From an uncultured Acidobacteriaceae bacterium (GTDB lineage Bacteria > Acidobacteriota > Terriglobia > Terriglobales > Acidobacteriaceae): a stretch of 64,000 nucleotides of DNA. Below, one piece after another: positions 59,031 through 64,000 of this stretch. How positions within the stretch are numbered: position 1 is the first letter of the stretch; each line of letters opens with the position of its first letter. A program made the position numbers and the translations under genes. The stretch covers positions 62,001 through 126,000 of the forward strand of contig CAIWFH010000151.1 in NCBI GenBank assembly GCA_903911925.1. The letters are read 5' to 3'. The notes below the pieces were generated by a model. That model saw nothing but the letters and a program-made list of their open reading frames with translations, did not search any database and had not been told where the DNA came from.

Positions 59031-60509
59031 ATGCCTCTCCGCCTTTTCAATACCCTCACGGGACAACTCGACGAATTGACCCCTTCAGACGGCAAGGCGC
59101 TGCGCATGTACGCGTGCGGGCCCACCGTCTATGACTACGGGCACATCGGCAACTTTCGCACCTTCCTACAAGTGGACGTGCTGCGGCGCTTTCTGCTGCT
59201 GAGCGGCATCCCGGTGCGCCACGTGATGAACATTACCGACGTGGACGACAAGATCATCCGCAATGCGGCGGCGGCGGGCGTCTCCATCGGCGAGTACACC
59301 AAGGTCTATGAAAAGGCTTTTTTTGAGGACCTGGAATCGCTGCGCGTGGAGCGGCCGGAGCAGATTGCCCGGGCCACCGAGCACATTGACCGCATGGTGC
59401 AACTGGTGCAGAAGCTGGCGGCGGCAGGCGCGGCTTATCAAGCCGAGGACGGAAGCTGGTATTTCAGGCTCAAGGCGTTCCCGGAGTATGGCAAGCTGAG
59501 CAAGAAGGATTTGAGCGGGATGGAAGACGGCGCACGCGTGGACGTGGACGAGTACGAGAAGGACTCGGCCCGTGACTTTGCGCTGTGGAAGGCAGCCAAG
59601 CCCGGGGAAACCTCATGGGACACGGCGATTGGGCGCGGCCGGCCAGGGTGGCACATTGAGTGCTCGGCCATGGCCATGGAGTACCTGGGCGACAGCTTCG
59701 ACCTGCACGCCGGCGGCGAAGACCTGATGTTCCCACACCATGAAAACGAGATTGCGCAAAGCGAGAGCGTGACCCACAAGATTTTTGCGCGCCACTGGTT
59801 TCACGTGCGCTTTCTGCTGGTGGACGGGCGCAAGATGTCAAAGAGCGAGGGCAATTTCTATACCCTGCGCGACCTGCTGCTGAAGGGATACAAGGCTTCA
59901 TCGATCCGGCTGGCGCTGATCTCAGTGCCCTACCGGCACCAATTCAACTTTACTTTTGACGGACTGATTGAGGCCGCCGCCGCGATTGACCGGTTGCGGA
60001 CGTTTACCGCGCGGCTCAAGACAGGAACCTTTGCGGCCGGCGAGAATCCGGAGTTGCAGGCAGCGGCACTAGAGGCGCAGGCCGACTACATTGCAGCGCT
60101 CAACAACGACCTGAACACAGCCGAAGCGCGGGCACCGATCTTCGACCTGCTGCGCGCGGCCAATACGGCTATCGACCAGGGTTCGCTTTTTGCCGGCGAC
60201 CGGGACGCGATTCTCGCCGTGCTTGCCAGCTTCGACAGGGTCTTTGACGTGATTGAAGACCATGATGCCGAGCCAACGCGCGCCGCGCTTGCCTGGGCCG
60301 AGCAGGCCGGGCGCATGAACGACGTGGCTCCGGAATTGCTGGCCCGGCAGGGGCTGACCGACGAGGCCATTGATGCTCTGGTGGCAGAACGCACGACGGC
60401 CAAGAAGCAGAGGAACTTTGCCCGCGCCGATCAGATCAGAAGTGAATTGGCGGAAAAAGGCATTGTGATCGAAGACTCGAAAGACGGCGTGCGCTGGAAG
60501 AGAAAGTAG
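59031..60509 (+). CDS. cysS: Cysteinyl-tRNA synthetase
   Basis: CysRS attaches cysteine to tRNA-Cys. In 492 residues are ACGPTVYDYGHIGNFRTFL (HIGH-type motif and zinc ligand Cys), the zinc-binding GWHIECSAMAMEYLG with HAGGEDLMFPHHENEIAQSE, and KMSKSEGNFYTL (KMSKS). The start at 59031 gives a conventional N-terminus; the longer frame upstream has no family similarity. TACAAT lies at 58968-58973. The decayed ABC transporter is on the opposite strand upstream. Confidence 0.97.
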   Translation: MPLRLFNTLTGQLDELTPSDGKALRMYACGPTVYDYGHIGNFRTFLQVDVLRRFLLLSGIPVRHVMNITDVDDKIIRNAAAAGVSIGEYTKVYEKAFFEDLESLRVERPEQIARATEHIDRMVQLVQKLAAAGAAYQAEDGSWYFRLKAFPEYGKLSKKDLSGMEDGARVDVDEYEKDSARDFALWKAAKPGETSWDTAIGRGRPGWHIECSAMAMEYLGDSFDLHAGGEDLMFPHHENEIAQSESVTHKIFARHWFHVRFLLVDGRKMSKSEGNFYTLRDLLLKGYKASSIRLALISVPYRHQFNFTFDGLIEAAAAIDRLRTFTARLKTGTFAAGENPELQAAALEAQADYIAALNNDLNTAEARAPIFDLLRAANTAIDQGSLFAGDRDAILAVLASFDRVFDVIEDHDAEPTRAALAWAEQAGRMNDVAPELLARQGLTDEAIDALVAERTTAKKQRNFARADQIRSELAEKGIVIEDSKDGVRWKRK

Positions 60510-60551
60510 CGCACCGGGCATATCGAACAAAAAGCAAGGAGGCAGACCCCG

Positions 60552-61097
60552 ATGGAACCCAACGAAGCACAGGAATTGCAGGAGCAAGCCGAACACGCCG
60601 AGCATGAATCTTCTCTGCGGCCGGTTGCCTTGACCATGACCGTACTGGCCGTGCTGGTGGCCGTCATCACCGTGCTCGGACATCGCACCCACACTAAGGC
60701 CGTGCTTGACCAGAACAAGGCCACCGACACGTGGGGTGAATACCAGGCGCAGAAGACCCGCTCCTACAATACCCAGTTGACCATCGACCTGATGAAGTTG
60801 ATGCCCCTAACCGACAAGGAAGAAGCCCAGAAATCCGTCGAAGAATATCGCAAGCACCAGGCCGAGTGGGCTGAAAAGACCTCAGAGGAATTCAAGGAAG
60901 CCCGCGCTCTTGAGGCCGAAGTCAAGCTGGCCGAAACGCACGCCGTTTGCTTTGACCTGTCTGAGGCCCTGCTTGAGATTGGCCTTGTCATCACCTCGGT
61001 CACGCTGCTCACGCGCAAGCGCGCCTACTGGTATGTTGGAATCGGCTTCTCGCTCGCCGGCATCGTGGCCGCTCTAGCCGTTTTTTTTCTCAAGTAG
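60552..61097 (+). CDS. DUF4337-containing membrane protein
   Basis: This 181-residue protein is the DUF4337 type. A first membrane segment (PVALTMTVLAVLVAVITVLGH) is near residues 22-42. A central polar helix-rich part (THTKAVLDQNKATDTWGEYQAQKTRS with an Asp/Glu-rich repeat after) is followed by two C-terminal helices (LEIGLVITSVTLLTRKR and YWYVGIGFSLAGIVAALAVFFLK). The role is unknown. AAGGAGG 9 bases upstream supports the start. It follows cysS by 42 bases and is probably co-transcribed. Confidence 0.9.
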   Translation: MEPNEAQELQEQAEHAEHESSLRPVALTMTVLAVLVAVITVLGHRTHTKAVLDQNKATDTWGEYQAQKTRSYNTQLTIDLMKLMPLTDKEEAQKSVEEYRKHQAEWAEKTSEEFKEARALEAEVKLAETHAVCFDLSEALLEIGLVITSVTLLTRKRAYWYVGIGFSLAGIVAALAVFFLK

Positions 61098-61128
61098 CAG
61101 AACTCTACGTCAGCCTTGAAGGCCGAAG

Positions 61129-62106
61129 CTACTCCGCCGGCATCTGCTCAAGTTCACGGGCAGGTGCCGGTCTTGATTTCACCTGTGCGGTGGTGAGCAG
61201 AAAGACCGCAATCACGATGCAGCCCATTCCCAGGAACTCCGCCGGCGCGGGGCGCTCGTGCAACAGCAGAATCCCCAACAGCACGGCCACCATGGGATTG
61301 ACGTAAGAGTAAGAGGCGACCTTGGCAACCGGCACGTGCTCAATCAAGTAGACAAAGCCGGTGTAGCCCAGCAGCGAGCCGCCGGTGATAAGCCAGGCCA
61401 GGGACCCGGCAGCGCGCGCGGTGAGGTGAAACTGCGGCCACTCGCCAAGCAGCGAACCGAGCGCGATGCAGAAGACGCCGGCAATCAGCATTTGCCAGGC
61501 GGCGGCAACAAAACTATTGACGGGCAGTTTGGCGCGGCGCGAAAAGATGCTGCCGATGGCCCACGAGAGAGCGCCTCCGAGCAACGCGGCCAGCGCCCAC
61601 AGCAATGTGCTGTCACCGGAGAAGCCGCTGTGAAGCGAAGGCCAAAGCAGCGCGCCCAGGCCCAGAAAGCCCAACAGCAGGCCAAGCCATCCACGACGAG
61701 GGAGGGGTTCGCCGCCGGGCAAGGCCATTTCAATCAGCGCGATATAGAGAGGCATCACCGCAAGCGCCAGCGAGGCCAGACCACTGGGCACGGTTTTCTC
61801 GGCGTAGACCAGGCCCACGTTGCCGCCGCCCAGAAGCATCAGGCCGATCAGTCCAAGCATCAGCATGGTCCTGGGCGGCCACGCAAGCTGAAATCCGCGC
61901 CAGCGGCACCAGCCCAGCAGAATTGCGCCCGCGACAAAGAACCGGACGCCCGAAAGCAGCAGCGCCGGCATGTCTTCCGCACCAATGCGGATGGCCGTGT
62001 ACGTGGAGCCCCAGAAAAAGTAAACAGTGGCAAAGGCCAGAACAATCGAAGCCTTTGTCGCGGTGTTCTTTTCCGGGTGCTGGGTGTCGAGCGCGGAGTG
62101 GGCCAT
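61129..62106 (-). CDS. EamA-family (DMT superfamily) transporter
   Basis: This 325-residue membrane protein has ten predicted helices in the two five-helix halves typical of EamA/YedA proteins. It has TVYFFWGSTYTAIRIG (first helix), GVRFFVAGAILLGW, GLVYAEKTVPSGLASLALAVMPLYI and SLLGYTGFVYLIEHVPVAKVASYSYVNPMVAVLLGILLL. Such transporters export amino acids or other metabolites; the substrate is unknown. It converges with the DUF4337 gene. Confidence 0.9.
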   Translation of the reverse strand: MAHSALDTQHPEKNTATKASIVLAFATVYFFWGSTYTAIRIGAEDMPALLLSGVRFFVAGAILLGWCRWRGFQLAWPPRTMLMLGLIGLMLLGGGNVGLVYAEKTVPSGLASLALAVMPLYIALIEMALPGGEPLPRRGWLGLLLGFLGLGALLWPSLHSGFSGDSTLLWALAALLGGALSWAIGSIFSRRAKLPVNSFVAAAWQMLIAGVFCIALGSLLGEWPQFHLTARAAGSLAWLITGGSLLGYTGFVYLIEHVPVAKVASYSYVNPMVAVLLGILLLHERPAPAEFLGMGCIVIAVFLLTTAQVKSRPAPARELEQMPAE

Positions 62107-62370
62107 GGGTTGCTCCTATGCTAACGCGATCGAAATAAGAGTGTCGTGTATGAGGGATAGGTGTTTAGAGCAAAATGAAACACTCTTTGCTTACACAATT
62201 GTAAGGTTCGGCCCTTCATTTACATGTTTTTACCGCGCGCACAGGCAGGTAGGCCGTCTAATTGGATAGGAGAACACGCACACGAGAACGGCATCAGGCG
62301 ATTCGCAATGCTCAACGCGAGCCAGTACAACCGGTCAACCTCGAAATGCGAAGTGGGAAGAGGTACGAAT

Positions 62371-62556
62371 ATGAAGTTTATGCAATTTGAAAATCTAGAC
62401 GCGATCAACAACTTCAGACCCGGGGATCAATCGGCCCCGGTCGAGACCAAAACAGTATTGAACGAATTGTTTGAATTATTGGAAGATTATGCGCCCGTCT
62501 GGTACAAGCAGGAACACCATGACCGCGCAATGGCCGCACTCCAGCGCAGATCGTAG
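62371..62556 (+). CDS. Predicted small protein of unknown function
   Basis: This 61-residue acidic protein is MKFMQFENLDAINNFRPGDQ and continues to a helical second half (VLNELFELLEDYAPVWYK, HHDRAMAALQRR). The start at 62371 is preceded by AGAGG 7 bases upstream, which favours it over the longer frame from 62224. No family was recognised. It has the composition of a real protein rather than a repeat. Confidence 0.5.
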   Translation: MKFMQFENLDAINNFRPGDQSAPVETKTVLNELFELLEDYAPVWYKQEHHDRAMAALQRRS

Positions 62557-63184
62557 ATTCTGCACTTTTATTCGGACCTGGCCTTTTTTAAATTTCGGTT
62601 GCTGTATTCGGTCTTTTTCTGATTGCGGGCGGGGCTGCTCTGCTCGCCTGAATGCACGTTTGCGCACCCGCGAAGAATGATGGTCCGACGCGAAGCGCTG
62701 TGGGCGTCTTCCGTTTTTCGGCGTAATGACGCCGGCCGAGGCTTGGCCCATCGGCGGTACGAAGCTCGCCAAAATGAGCCGCCGCAAGGCGGTCCAAGTA
62801 AAGCTCGTTCGCATGTGAAGCTGCCCGTGCATTGAACTCGGGATGGAAAAACGTTGACGGTGCGTGCTATTCTCACCCCAGCGGGGTCCCCCATGCATTT
62901 GCGTGCTGCCAGAATTGCGCTGCTCCTGCCGGCCGCCAGGCGCTGGTCAAGGGCGCGCGCGCGCAGCATCTGCCCGCGACAACATCTCCGCGTACTGCCC
63001 ATCCGCACCCGGCCCAGTCTCTTCGCCAGCGATTAGCGGCGGTTAAGCCCAAGGTCCGCAACTGCCTTCCTCGTCCCCTTTTAAACCGCCCCGAGGGGCG
63101 AGCCGAATTTCGAGATCCCACCCGCAGGGGTCAGCGGCACAGCTACATCCTGAGAGACTCAACCGAACCTGCCGAGGAGAAGAA
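62557..63184. other. Long gene-free leader region upstream of the class III aminotransferase
   Basis: About 630 bases hold no credible gene. A run of alternating C and G (62949-62960) and several small inverted repeats such as GCCGCCGCAAGGCGGTCC are seen. No recognised riboswitch was found; the frames here are short and lack family character. Confidence 0.45.
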
Positions 63185-64000
63185 ATGACAAAGCAAGAAA
63201 TGCACGCTCAATTCGGACCGAAACTCGTGTGTCCCTTGCCCGGACCCAAGGCCAGGGCAGCCGTTGACGCGGACACACGCCTCATCTCGCCCAGCTACAC
63301 CCGCTCGTATCCACTGGTAGCGAAGCGCGGGCGCGGCATTCGCGTGGAAGACGTGGACGGCAACGAGTTTCTCGACTTTGCCGCCGGCATCGCCGTGGTC
63401 TCAACCGGGCATTGCCATCCTGAGGTTGTGGCCGCCATCCAGCAGCAGGCAGCCGAACTGATTCACATCTCCGGAACGGATTTCTACCAGGAAAAGATGA
63501 CCGACCTGGCCGACCGCCTCTCGGCCGTGGCTCCGATGCCGGGGCCGCACAAGTTCTTTTATGGCAACTCCGGCGCCGAGGCGATTGAATGCGCCCTGAA
63601 GCTGGCCCGCTACCACACCGGCCGGCAGCAGATTATTTCGTTCCTGGGCGCTTTCCACGGCCGCACCATGGGCGCGCTAACGCTTACCGGCTCCAAGCCG
63701 CAGCAGAAGAGGCGGTTTTCGCCGTTGGTTCCCGGCGTAACGCATATCCGCTATCCCTACGCCTATCGCGGATGCACCGGCGGCCCGCAGGAAGAAGAAG
63801 CCTTCAGCATGGGCTGCGCGCGCTACATCGAAGAGAAGCTCTTCAAGACCATCCTTGCGCCGGAAGAAGTGGCGGCCATCTTCATCGAGCCGATACAGGG
63901 CGAGGGCGGCTACGTGGTGGCGCCGGACAACTTCATGCGCGAACTGCGGGCCATCTGCAACCGGCACGGCATTCTGCTGGTGGTGGACGAGGTCCAGAGC
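63185..64000 (+). CDS. Class III aminotransferase (4-aminobutyrate/acetylornithine type; partial, C-terminus outside window)
   Basis: This PLP aminotransferase of the class III subgroup is open at the right edge with 272 residues visible. DFAAGIAVVSTGHCHPEVVAAI is the N-terminal signature, and FFYGNSGAEAIECALKLAR and SFLGAFHGRTMGALTLTGS bind the cofactor phosphate. IEPIQGEGGYVVAP follows and LLVVDEVQS carries the Asp that contacts the PLP ring; the Schiff-base Lys lies beyond the window. The best match is to 4-aminobutyrate or acetylornithine aminotransferases, but the substrate is open. GAGGAG lies 5 bases upstream of the ATG. Confidence 0.92.
   Translation, partial: MTKQEMHAQFGPKLVCPLPGPKARAAVDADTRLISPSYTRSYPLVAKRGRGIRVEDVDGNEFLDFAAGIAVVSTGHCHPEVVAAIQQQAAELIHISGTDFYQEKMTDLADRLSAVAPMPGPHKFFYGNSGAEAIECALKLARYHTGRQQIISFLGAFHGRTMGALTLTGSKPQQKRRFSPLVPGVTHIRYPYAYRGCTGGPQEEEAFSMGCARYIEEKLFKTILAPEEVAAIFIEPIQGEGGYVVAPDNFMRELRAICNRHGILLVVDEVQS

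Noticed and set aside
62557..63184. A riboswitch or tRNA in the long leader before the aminotransferase
   Set aside because: No recognisable conserved core or cloverleaf was seen; the small inverted repeats are GC-rich and short.

Overview
The window is about 64 kb of GC-rich bacterial chromosome, densely packed with housekeeping genes. It most resembles a soil Acidobacteriota genome of the Terriglobia/Acidobacteriaceae type. That placement is an inference from three things: the protein families (DUF4097/B-box/anti-sigma operon, double-length ThyX, exported Msr proteins, FG-GAP secreted protein), the base composition, and the dispersed palindromic repeats. No tRNA, 5S/16S/23S rRNA, CRISPR array, prophage or intact transposase was found. 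One structural RNA, RNase P RNA (rnpB), is clear on the minus strand.

Layout. 1-8.9 kb: the start of a fabG-like reductase, a DUF2071 protein, a double-length ThyX-like protein, a BON lipoprotein, a small monooxygenase-fold protein, recA, a 7TM/SpoIIE phosphatase and coaD. 9-16.6 kb: two coupled polytopic membrane proteins, a secreted GlcG/HbpS-like protein, a Tat-exported phosphoesterase, a class I aminotransferase and mannose-1-phosphate guanylyltransferase. 16.6-22.1 kb: dut, rnpB and rsgA on the minus strand, then lipB and the 2-oxo acid dehydrogenase E2. 22.2-30.8 kb: a small uncharacterised protein, a YncE-like propeller, a VOC protein beside a frameshifted AraC-type regulator, a YkgJ-type cysteine-cluster protein, alr, a 14-repeat FG-GAP secreted protein and a cytidylate-kinase-like protein. 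31-35.5 kb: a five-gene translationally coupled operon (ECF sigma, zinc-finger anti-sigma, B-box membrane protein, LiaI-like membrane protein, DUF4097 protein). 35.6-42 kb: exported MsrA and MsrB flanking a lipoprotein, then glgC, an outer-membrane beta-barrel, a YdcF protein and a nitroreductase. 42-51 kb: an FAD oxidoreductase and amino-acid permease pair, asnS with a TIGR01777 epimerase, an XRE-cupin regulator and a BaiN-like flavoprotein. 51-64 kb: a DUF4914 (PEPCK-like) protein, cca, tsaD, a decayed ABC-transporter region, cysS, an EamA transporter and the start of a class III aminotransferase.

The most unusual feature is a large set of short palindromic repeats. I count 18 copies of one family with near-constant ends (5' GGTATCCCA, 3' TGGGGCACCC) but stems that differ from copy to copy while keeping their pairing. 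Most copies lie between genes. One copy lies in frame inside tsaD, which also carries a fragment of a second family. A third family lies in frame inside cca, and a low-complexity element forms part of the E2 linker. Repeat-derived peptides have therefore entered essential proteins without breaking their reading frames. Other points worth attention are the decaying ABC transporter next to two lycopene-cyclase-like paralogues that overlap tail to tail, the tandem ThyX, and the sigma/DUF4097 operon.
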